A program made the translations under genes and the position numbers. From an uncultured Thermomicrobiales bacterium (GTDB lineage Bacteria > Chloroflexota > Chloroflexia > Thermomicrobiales > UBA6265), in the NCBI GenBank assembly GCA_902806365.1, contig CADCWJ010000565.1, forward strand, positions 1 to 13,507: a stretch of 13,507 nucleotides of DNA, given 5' to 3'. Numbering within the stretch: position 1 is the first letter of the stretch; every line of letters begins with the position of its first letter. Shown here piece by piece: positions 6,888 through 12,608 of the stretch. Under the pieces are notes generated by a model. The model saw only the letters and a program-made list of their open reading frames with translations. It was not told where the DNA came from and ran no database searches.

Positions 6888-6927
6888 ACGGGCCGGACGC
6901 GTTCCGGGCTTCGCGATCCGGCCGCGT
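6888..6927 (+). other. Strong inverted repeat between rpmJ and rpsM
   Basis: GGCCGGA (6891-6897) pairs with TCCGGCC (6917-6923), and directly inside CGCG (6898-6901) pairs with CGCG (6912-6915), leaving one bulged A (6916) and a 10-base loop. Outside, ACG (6888-6890) can pair with CGT (6925-6927) past a bulged G. The resulting ~14-pair stem fills much of the 85-base spacer before rpsM. No U-run follows. The compact bulged stem before the S13 gene could be a ribosomal-protein autoregulatory site, but that is inference. Confidence 0.45.
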
Positions 6928-6964
6928 AGCGATTGCTGGGTACGACGACGACTGAGGAAGAATC

Positions 6965-7333
6965 ATGGCGAGAATTTCCGGTGTTGACCTGCCACGTGAA
7001 AAGCGCGTCGAGATTGGCCTTACCTACATCTACGGGATCGGGCTGACGACGAGCCAGCAACTGCTGGAGCGAACGAGCATCAGTGGCGACACGCGCGTGC
7101 GCGACCTGACCGACGATGAGGTCACCCGCCTGCGAGACATCATCGACCGCGAGATGCGCGTCGAGGGCGATCTCCGGCGGGAAGTCGCAATGAACATCAA
7201 GCGACTGGTCGATATCGGCTCCTATCGGGGGCTGCGACATCGCCGGGGCATGCCGCTCCGGGGGCAGCGCACGCGGACCAATGCGCGAACCCGGCGTGGT
7301 CCCAAGCGGGCGATTGGCGGGCGGAAGAAGTAA
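6965..7333 (+). CDS. rpsM: Small-subunit ribosomal protein uS13
   Basis: S13 lies in the 30S head, contacts the 50S subunit through bridges and touches the P-site tRNA with its C-terminus. The 122-residue product starts MARISGVDLPREKRVEIGLTYIYGIG and has the signature SYRGLRHRRGMPLRGQRT near residue 87. It ends in the basic tail GPKRAIGGRKK. GAGGA (6954-6958) precedes the ATG. Length and sequence are ordinary. Confidence 0.98.
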   Translation: MARISGVDLPREKRVEIGLTYIYGIGLTTSQQLLERTSISGDTRVRDLTDDEVTRLRDIIDREMRVEGDLRREVAMNIKRLVDIGSYRGLRHRRGMPLRGQRTRTNARTRRGPKRAIGGRKK

Positions 7334-7360
7334 TCGAACCAGGCCGCCGGGCCTCTTCGA
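7334..7360 (+). other. Inverted repeat directly after the rpsM stop codon
   Basis: TCGAA (7334-7338) pairs with TTCGA (7356-7360), and inside AGGCC (7341-7345) pairs with GGCCT (7350-7354) around the tetraloop GCCG. The two helices are separated by CC on one side and C on the other. The stem begins at the first base after the rpsM TAA. There is no U-run. It may protect or punctuate the mRNA between rpsM and rpsK. Confidence 0.4.
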
Positions 7361-7417
7361 TCGAGACAGTGAACGCTTCTGAACAATCCGAATCTATGCT
7401 GGAGGTACTGATACATC

Positions 7418-7828
7418 ATGGCGGAACGTGGTCGAAGTTCGGGACAAGCAAAGGGCCGCGTCCGACGACGGGATCGCAAGAACATCCCTCGCGGACGAGC
7501 GTACATTCAGGCAACGTTCAACAATACGATCGTGACGCTGACGGATCCGACCGGTAATGTCATTGCCTGGTCGAGTGCTGGCGCGAACGGCTTCAAAGGC
7601 TCGCGCAAGAGCACACCGTTCGCCGCGCAAATGACCGCCGAAGCAGCGGCCCGTCGCGCGCAGGAGCATGGCCTCCGGCAGGTTGATGTCTTTGTCCGGG
7701 GTCCGGGATCGGGCCGGGAGATGGCAGTGCGCTCGCTGCAGTCGAGCGGAGTCATGGTGATGTCGATTGCCGACACGACGCCCATTCCCCACAACGGTTG
7801 CCGGCCGCCAAAGCGCCGCCGGGTCTAA
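7418..7828 (+). CDS. rpsK: Small-subunit ribosomal protein uS11
   Basis: S11 lies on the 30S platform and shapes the mRNA exit region near the E site. The product is 136 residues, slightly longer than the usual ~130 because of a basic N-terminus. Diagnostic stretches are YIQATFNNTIVTLTDPTGN, AWSSAGANGFKGSRKSTPFAAQ (split here as AWSSAGANGFKG and SRKSTPFAAQ), RGPGSGREMAVRSLQ and the end PIPHNGCRPPKRRRV. GGAGGT (7401-7406) is the ribosome binding site. rpsD, usually the next gene, does not follow. Confidence 0.98.
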   Translation: MAERGRSSGQAKGRVRRRDRKNIPRGRAYIQATFNNTIVTLTDPTGNVIAWSSAGANGFKGSRKSTPFAAQMTAEAAARRAQEHGLRQVDVFVRGPGSGREMAVRSLQSSGVMVMSIADTTPIPHNGCRPPKRRRV

Positions 7829-7840
7829 TCGCCAGTTGAT

Positions 7841-7891
7841 CGCGGCGGGGCTGCCAGCGGGGATATCTCTCCCGATGCTGGCTGTTCCGCG
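7841..7891 (+). promoter_or_regulatory. Three-tier inverted repeat in the rpsK-rpoA gap
   Basis: CGCGG (7841-7845) pairs with CCGCG (7887-7891), GCCAGC (7853-7858) with GCTGGC (7877-7882), and GGGA (7860-7863) with TCCC (7870-7873) around a six-base loop. The nested helices form one long bulged hairpin starting 12 bases after the rpsK stop. It occupies the place where rpsD normally lies. A smaller perfect stem follows at 7988-8004 (CTGATC/GATCAG). A leader or autoregulatory function for rpoA is a guess; no U-run supports termination. Confidence 0.4.
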
Positions 7892-8070
7892 GCGGTCTAA
7901 CCACTATCGCAACGCACTATTGGACGGACCAGGAAAGCATGGCAATGGCTCTTACACGATTGTTTACAGACCAGGACAAGATTGAAGCTGATCTGACGGA
8001 TCAGACGCTTGTCGCAGACGAACGCGCGCGGGATGGGGAGCAGTACGGCGTCGTGAGGAGGCAAGTCCGC

Positions 8071-9123
8071 TTGTTGCAGCAACCCGAGTTCACCATCAAG
8101 ACGATCGAGACGGGGCGCAACTATGGGCGCTACCAGATCGAACCCCTCGAGCCGGGCTATGGGACAACGCTCGGCAACGCGCTCAGGCGGATTCTCCTGC
8201 GGTCCTTGCCGGGCTGCGCGATCTCCCGGATCCGGATCGACAATGTCTGGCACGAATTCGCGACGATCCCGAACGTACGGGAAGATGTCACCGAAGTCGT
8301 GCTCAACCTGAAGTCGATCCGGCTGCGCCGGGTGATCGAGATGCATGGCGACGTGCGGGCCCATCTCTACGCGCGAGGTGAAGGTGCCGGCGAGCGCATC
8401 GTCACCGCCGGCGATGTCGAATGGCCCGCCGAGGTTGAGTTGATCAACGACGATCAGCAAATCGCGACGCTTGACGGCCCCGACGCCGTGTTGGACATGG
8501 ATCTCTGGATCAGCCGGGACCGGGGGTATCGCCCGGCTGAAGCGCAGGAGACCTACGCACTGGGCGAGATCCCGATCGACGCGATCTTCACCCCGATCCA
8601 GCGCGTGAACTTCGTGATCGAGCACACCCGGGTCGGCCAGAACGTCGACTATGACCGGTTGATCCTGGAGATCCTGACCGACGGCACGATCGAGCCCGAC
8701 GACGCGCTTTCCCAATCAGCCCAGATCCTGATGGACCATGCGCGGGTATTCGCCGAGTTCACCAAGCCGGAGCCGGAAATCTCGGCGAACTCGTTCATCT
8801 CGGAAGAAGTCCAGAACAAGCTGCTGGCCGATCTCGGGCTGTCGCCGCGTGTGCTCAACGCGCTCCGCAGCAAGCAGATCGACAAGGTTGGCCAGGTGCT
8901 GACGATGGACCCGGATCAACTGTTGTCGATCCGGAATTTCGGTCCACGGTCGCTGACGGAGCTTCGAGAAAAGCTCGGCGAGTATGGATACCTGCCAGAA
9001 GCCGAGGTCGGTGTCTCGTTCAGTCTCGACGGGATGGACGACGAGGAGCTGGAAACATTGAGCGCGGCGGAAGCGATCGCCACCTTGGGCGGCCCGGCCG
9101 CGGACGAGGACGATGAGGAATGA
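8071..9123 (+). CDS. rpoA: DNA-directed RNA polymerase alpha subunit
   Basis: Alpha dimerises to nucleate RNA polymerase assembly, and its C-terminal domain contacts UP elements and activators. The N-terminal domain begins near YGRYQIEPLEPGYGTTLGN and NALRRILLRSLPG. The C-terminal domain (about 244-309 in this numbering) keeps an Arg and an Asn at the E. coli R265 and N268 positions (LSPRVLN) and IRNFGPRSLTELREKL. I chose TTG 8071 because AGGAGG (8056-8061) lies nine bases upstream and the N-terminus then matches the family (350 residues). An in-frame ATG at 7939 would add 44 unconserved residues, with only about half G/C at third codon positions over its first 25 codons. A ~41-residue acidic tail ends the protein. 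Confidence 0.93.
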   Translation: MLQQPEFTIKTIETGRNYGRYQIEPLEPGYGTTLGNALRRILLRSLPGCAISRIRIDNVWHEFATIPNVREDVTEVVLNLKSIRLRRVIEMHGDVRAHLYARGEGAGERIVTAGDVEWPAEVELINDDQQIATLDGPDAVLDMDLWISRDRGYRPAEAQETYALGEIPIDAIFTPIQRVNFVIEHTRVGQNVDYDRLILEILTDGTIEPDDALSQSAQILMDHARVFAEFTKPEPEISANSFISEEVQNKLLADLGLSPRVLNALRSKQIDKVGQVLTMDPDQLLSIRNFGPRSLTELREKLGEYGYLPEAEVGVSFSLDGMDDEELETLSAAEAIATLGGPAADEDDEE

Positions 9124-9473
9124 GGCACCAGAAAGCGGGCCGAAAATTCGGCCGAAACCCAAGTCAGCGCAAGGCGTTGCTGCGGCAGCAGGCGATCTCG
9201 CTGATTCTGAATGAGCGGATCATGACGACCGAGGCGAAAGCAAAGGAGCTGCGGATTGTTGTCGAGAAGCTGGTCACGCTGGCGCGCAACGATTCGGGCC
9301 ACCACCGAAACCTGGTGATGTCGCGAATCGACCACACCCCGGCGGTCAACCGGCTGTTTGAGGTGGTTGCCCCTCGCTACGAGGATGTGGCCGGGGGATA
9401 CACCCGGATTTCGAAGCTCGGTGTGCGGCGTGGCGATGCCGCCCCGCTGGTCCTGATCGAGTTCGTCGCCTGA
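9120..9473 (+). CDS. rplQ: Large-subunit ribosomal protein bL17
   Basis: L17 sits near the peptide exit tunnel opening of the 50S subunit. The 117-residue product starts MRHQKAGRKFGRNPSQRKALLR, the family hallmark, and ends GDAAPLVLIEFVA. It overlaps the rpoA stop by four bases (ATGA at 9120-9123), which implies translational coupling with rpoA. Position and length are standard. Confidence 0.98.
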   Translation: MRHQKAGRKFGRNPSQRKALLRQQAISLILNERIMTTEAKAKELRIVVEKLVTLARNDSGHHRNLVMSRIDHTPAVNRLFEVVAPRYEDVAGGYTRISKLGVRRGDAAPLVLIEFVA

Positions 9474-9512
9474 CGCCGGTTGGTGGTCAACCGGGAGCAC
9501 TCTGTCGATCTC

Positions 9513-10451
9513 ATGGGTCACGACGACGCGGTCGCCGTCCTGAAGTTGACGGTCTCCTATGATGGAACGGCGTTCTGGGGCTCCCAGCGGCAGATGGGCC
9601 GTCGCACCGTTCAGGATGAGCTGGAACGGTGCCTGAGGGGGCTGGGTTTCGAGCATCCCGCCACGGTCTTTGCGGGCCGAACCGATCGAGGCGTTCACGC
9701 GGTCGGGCAGGTCGTCCGCAGCGAGGATGGTCGGCCGCCATGGAGTGATCGCAAGGTCGCCATGGCGATCAACGCGACGCTTCCGGACGATGTCGCGGTT
9801 GGCACGGTCCAGCGAGTTGCGCCCGGCTTCCATCCCCGGTACGACGCCACCTGGCGTGAGTATCGCTATCGCATCTGGTGCGGGAGCGATCAGCCGCTGG
9901 AGCGGCTCCGGGTCTGGAACAGGCGGGCGCCGCTGGATGTGGAAGCGATGGCGAGCGCTGCCCGGCTTCTCATCGGTACCCATGACCTGGCGGCGTTTAC
10001 CGGAGGCGGCGAGGGTGTCCCGTGGTCTGATCGAGCGCGTGCCCCGCGCGGAACCGTTCGTACCATCGCTCATTGCGGGGCGCGGACGATCGAACCATGG
10101 TGGGGGATCGTTCCCGGCCATGGAATGGGCATCGAAGTCCGGGTCATCGCGGACGGATTTCTGCCGCAGCTCGTCCGCACGATTGTTAGCGCGTTGGTCG
10201 AGGTCGGGATGGGCAGAAAGCCGGCAAGCTGGATTACACGACTGATCGACGCGAGCGATCGACGTTACGGGCCGGAGACGGCCCCTGCACACGGGTTGGT
10301 GCTCTGGCGCGTCGGGTACGACGATGACCTTCCTGACCCGGGCCCAGACGGCAGACAGATACCGGTCGTACCGACGCGCTTTCACCAGAGAGTCAACGGA
10401 GAACAGACAACATGGAACGACGAACCTATTCCGCCAGATCACAGGACGTGA
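9513..10451 (+). CDS. truA: tRNA pseudouridine(38-40) synthase TruA
   Basis: TruA converts uridines 38-40 of tRNA anticodon stems to pseudouridine. The catalytic aspartate is D58 in AGRTDRGVHAVGQV. RTVQDELE precedes it, and FHPRYDATWREYRYRI and FLPQLVRTIV are typical later blocks. The Trp-Gln of the usual GWQ motif is changed (WGSQ). ATG 9513 is preferred because it puts the conserved KLTVSYDGT close to the N-terminus; TTG 9480 would add 11 residues. The core ends at GLVLWRVGY, followed by ~40 extra residues whose codons run 40 bases into rplM in another frame. rplQ-truA-rplM-rpsI is a common order. Confidence 0.95.
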   Translation: MGHDDAVAVLKLTVSYDGTAFWGSQRQMGRRTVQDELERCLRGLGFEHPATVFAGRTDRGVHAVGQVVRSEDGRPPWSDRKVAMAINATLPDDVAVGTVQRVAPGFHPRYDATWREYRYRIWCGSDQPLERLRVWNRRAPLDVEAMASAARLLIGTHDLAAFTGGGEGVPWSDRARAPRGTVRTIAHCGARTIEPWWGIVPGHGMGIEVRVIADGFLPQLVRTIVSALVEVGMGRKPASWITRLIDASDRRYGPETAPAHGLVLWRVGYDDDLPDPGPDGRQIPVVPTRFHQRVNGEQTTWNDEPIPPDHRT

Positions 10452-10867
10452 CCCGCAAGTGGTTCGTCGTTGACGCGGAGGGCAAGACCCTGGGTCGGCT
10501 CGCATCGGCGATTGCCGCGACGATTCGCGGCAAGAACAAGCCGATCTATACGCCCCATGCGGACACCGGCGACTTCGTGATTGTCGTCAACGCCGAGAAG
10601 ATCAAGGTCACTGGGAAGAAGGAACAGCAGCACTTCTATTACAGCCATTCCGGGTATCCGGGTGGACTGAAATCGACGTCGCTGCAGGACATGCGGGCCA
10701 GGCACCCGGAGCGCATCATCGAGAACGCGGTTCGTGGCATGATTCCCCGAACGACGCTGGGCAAGGCGCAGCTCAAGAAGCTGAAGGTGTTCGTCGGGCC
10801 CGCGCATCCACACAGTGCCCAGAATCCCGCCCCACTCCAGATCGACGATACAGCGGCACGCGGCTGA
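10412..10867 (+). CDS. rplM: Large-subunit ribosomal protein uL13
   Basis: L13 is an early 50S assembly protein binding 23S rRNA. The 151-residue product has TRKWFVVDAEGKTLGRLAS, TPHADTGDFVIVVNAEKI, the signature YYSHSGYPGGLKST and GPAHPHSAQNP. The ATG at 10412 with GGAGA (10398-10402) matches the family N-terminus, so the overlap with truA (10412-10451) is probably real. The length is near the usual 142-150. Confidence 0.98.
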   Translation: MERRTYSARSQDVTRKWFVVDAEGKTLGRLASAIAATIRGKNKPIYTPHADTGDFVIVVNAEKIKVTGKKEQQHFYYSHSGYPGGLKSTSLQDMRARHPERIIENAVRGMIPRTTLGKAQLKKLKVFVGPAHPHSAQNPAPLQIDDTAARG

Positions 10868-10891
10868 TAGGAAAGCGAAAAGGGAACGAAC

Positions 10892-11305
10892 ATGAGTGAT
10901 GCGACACCCAGCAGGGGGCAGTTTTACTACGGGGTGGGGCGCCGCAAGAGAGCGGTTGCCCGTGTCCGCCTTTATCCCGGCGAAGGCACAGTCACCATCA
11001 ATGGGAGGACAGCGCGAGAGCACTTCGGTGGGCGCGAGCTGAACTACCTGATCATGGCGGAGCCGTTCCAGGTGACCGGCACGACGGAGAGGTTCGATGT
11101 AGTCGCCACCGTGGTGGGCGGCGGAACGTCGGGCCAGGTCGGTGCCGTGCGGCACGGGATCTCGCGGGCGCTGACGCGCTTCGACCAGGAGTTGCGCGCT
11201 CCGTTGAAAACCGCCAAGCTGCTCACCCGGGACGCCCGGGAAAAGGAACGGAAAAAGGTGGGCCTGAAACGGGCTCGCAAGGCGCCGCAGTACACCAAGC
11301 GGTAA
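10892..11305 (+). CDS. rpsI: Small-subunit ribosomal protein uS9
   Basis: S9 belongs to the 30S head, and its C-terminal tail reaches the P-site tRNA. The 137-residue product has YYGVGRRKRAVARVRLYPG, GGGTSGQVGAVRHGISRAL and the characteristic end KKVGLKRARKAPQYTKR, with the final Lys-Arg that contacts tRNA. AGGGA (10881-10885) precedes the ATG, 24 bases after the rplM stop. It is the last gene of the + strand run. Confidence 0.98.
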   Translation: MSDATPSRGQFYYGVGRRKRAVARVRLYPGEGTVTINGRTAREHFGGRELNYLIMAEPFQVTGTTERFDVVATVVGGGTSGQVGAVRHGISRALTRFDQELRAPLKTAKLLTRDAREKERKKVGLKRARKAPQYTKR

Positions 11306-11598
11306 TCCGCGTCTCGCTTCAGGTCCGGAGCCTACAATTGGATCTCTGGTGCCAGGCGCACTGGAGGACATCCCGCGCCGGTTCATCGTCCGGCGGCGGT
11401 GCCGTGTGTTTTCTCCAGTGACGCTCTCGCCAGGATTCCGTGTGAACACGCCAATCCCGGCCGCTGGATTGCGTCTCCAGGGTGGGGCGACGATCTCGCA
11501 TGGTCGCTACGGCACGCCACGTTGGTCCGGTCGCGACGTTGGCCTCCGAAGGCGCGGCTCCTCGTGGACGCGGGAAGAGTGCCGGCCGCGATCCTGGT
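11306..11598. other. Convergent intergenic spacer with nested inverted repeats
   Basis: No gene can be supported in this 293-base stretch between rpsI (+) and the next gene (-). CACTGGAG (11359-11366) pairs with CTCCAGTG (11413-11420), extended by GCG (11356-11358) with CGC (11422-11424) past a bulged A. Inside it CGCCGG (11376-11381) pairs with CCGGCG (11390-11395). A third hairpin, CAATCC/GGATTG (11452-11457 and 11466-11471), follows. A TTTT (11409-11412) lies inside the outer stem, not after it. An open frame across 11306-11644 exists but has no ATG start or recognisable product. This may be a structured 3' end of the operon mRNA. Confidence 0.4.
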
Positions 11599-12486
11599 TC
11601 AGATAAGCTCGGGCGGGATCAGTCGTTTGGGAATGTCCCAATGATGTTGTTGTCGCCGCTGCCGATCGTATTGATCGAGCACTGCGTCCCGGGCCATGAT
11701 CTCGACCTCGCCGGGCCCGCGCGACGCCATAAGCGATCGAAGCGGATGATTGGTCGACGCCACACTGATCGCACCGGTGTACCCCTGATCGGCAAGAATG
11801 GCGACGGACCGGGTGGTGATTGAGCGACCCGCGATGGGATGCCGAACGTGGCGACTTCCCGATTCAGGCGTCAGCCGCACCAGCGTGAGCCTTGGCAACA
11901 GGCGAATGATCGCCGCTTCGGCTTCCCAATCGCGCGATACACGACCGGTCAGGTCGAGCGCCACATCGAGGTCCCATTCCTCCGCAAGATGCCGAATCGA
12001 GCGAAGGTGGTCGAGATGGCCGCGTTCGGCACCGAGATCGGCCGCGCGGATGCCCACCGCGACACGGGGAACTGTTCCGGCTCGTTCCGCCGTAAACTGC
12101 CGGATGTGCGGTCCCAGCGATGATCCTCGGCGAATGTGCGCGGCTCGCGGGATCACGATCGTGCGCAGGCCATGCTCACCACGGCAACCGCGAAGGAAAT
12201 CCAGCAACCGCTCGGTACGTTGACTCACCAGCGGTCCGGACAGCATGCCCGCGATCCAGACACTGCGAACGCGGATAATGTGCCGCGAGAGGTTGGTTGC
12301 GACCGCGGACCATGAAGGTGCCATCCAGGTCGATCTGAGGTCAATATCCACGCCGTAGAACTCGTGCTCGGATGCAGCCGGGATCTGCCCACCGAGCGAG
12401 CCGAGCCAGGTTGCTTCGCCACCGTAGATCACGGTCGGGCGGCCACCTGCATGCGGGTTGTCGTTGTTTCGGGTGCGGGAGCTCAT
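11599..12486 (-). CDS. Hypothetical protein, TIM-barrel-like (sugar phosphate isomerase/epimerase-like fold)
   Basis: I do not recognise a specific family. The 295-residue product (from ATG 12486; GTG 12501 is an alternative) shows a regular alternation of short hydrophobic strands and helices: FYGVDIDL (43-50), RSVWIAGM (74-81), LRTIVIPRA (107-115), RVAVGIRA (141-148), LDVALDLTG (173-181), RLTLVRLTPES (199-209) and QGYTGAISVAS (234-244). The last resembles the end of xylose-isomerase-like TIM barrels (GYDG..SIE), but the metal-binding Glu would be Ala here. No signal peptide or membrane segment is seen. It is convergent with rpsI and downstream of a peptidase gene on the same strand. Confidence 0.7.
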   Translation of the reverse strand: MSSRTRNNDNPHAGGRPTVIYGGEATWLGSLGGQIPAASEHEFYGVDIDLRSTWMAPSWSAVATNLSRHIIRVRSVWIAGMLSGPLVSQRTERLLDFLRGCRGEHGLRTIVIPRAAHIRRGSSLGPHIRQFTAERAGTVPRVAVGIRAADLGAERGHLDHLRSIRHLAEEWDLDVALDLTGRVSRDWEAEAAIIRLLPRLTLVRLTPESGSRHVRHPIAGRSITTRSVAILADQGYTGAISVASTNHPLRSLMASRGPGEVEIMARDAVLDQYDRQRRQQHHWDIPKRLIPPELI

Positions 12487-12539
12487 GGCTTGACGTTTCA
12501 CTTCCCATGCCAGCCCGAGACGGTCTCATGGAGGGGGAA

Positions 12540-12586
12540 ATCGGGCGAGATCGAGATTCAGTTTATCACCCGAAATTCCGCCCGAT
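12540..12586 (-). promoter_or_regulatory. Inverted repeat centred on a candidate extended -10 box
   Basis: ATCGGGCG (12540-12547) and CGCCCGAT (12579-12586) are perfect inverted copies 31 bases apart. On the - strand the sequence between them contains TGATAAACT, an extended -10-like element (TAAACT at 12565-12560) lying at the centre of the repeat. No convincing -35 is present. It could be a promoter with flanking operator half-sites for the gene at 11599-12486. Alternatively it is a hairpin closing the upstream peptidase gene; on the - strand it is followed by TTTCCCCC. Confidence 0.3.
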
Positions 12587-12608
12587 CGACGCCAGACCCG
12601 TCATCCGT

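Noticed and set aside
8916..10505. 529-residue open frame on the - strand opposite rpoA-rplQ-truA.
   Set aside because: Antisense shadow of three clear genes with no protein-family features.
11333..11338. TACAAT as a promoter -10 after rpsI.
   Set aside because: No -35-like element at suitable spacing and no gene downstream on that strand.
11306..11644. Open frame across the spacer after rpsI (readable from GTG 11399).
   Set aside because: No ATG start or ribosome binding site, mixed third-position bases, no recognisable protein, and it runs into the end of the opposite gene.
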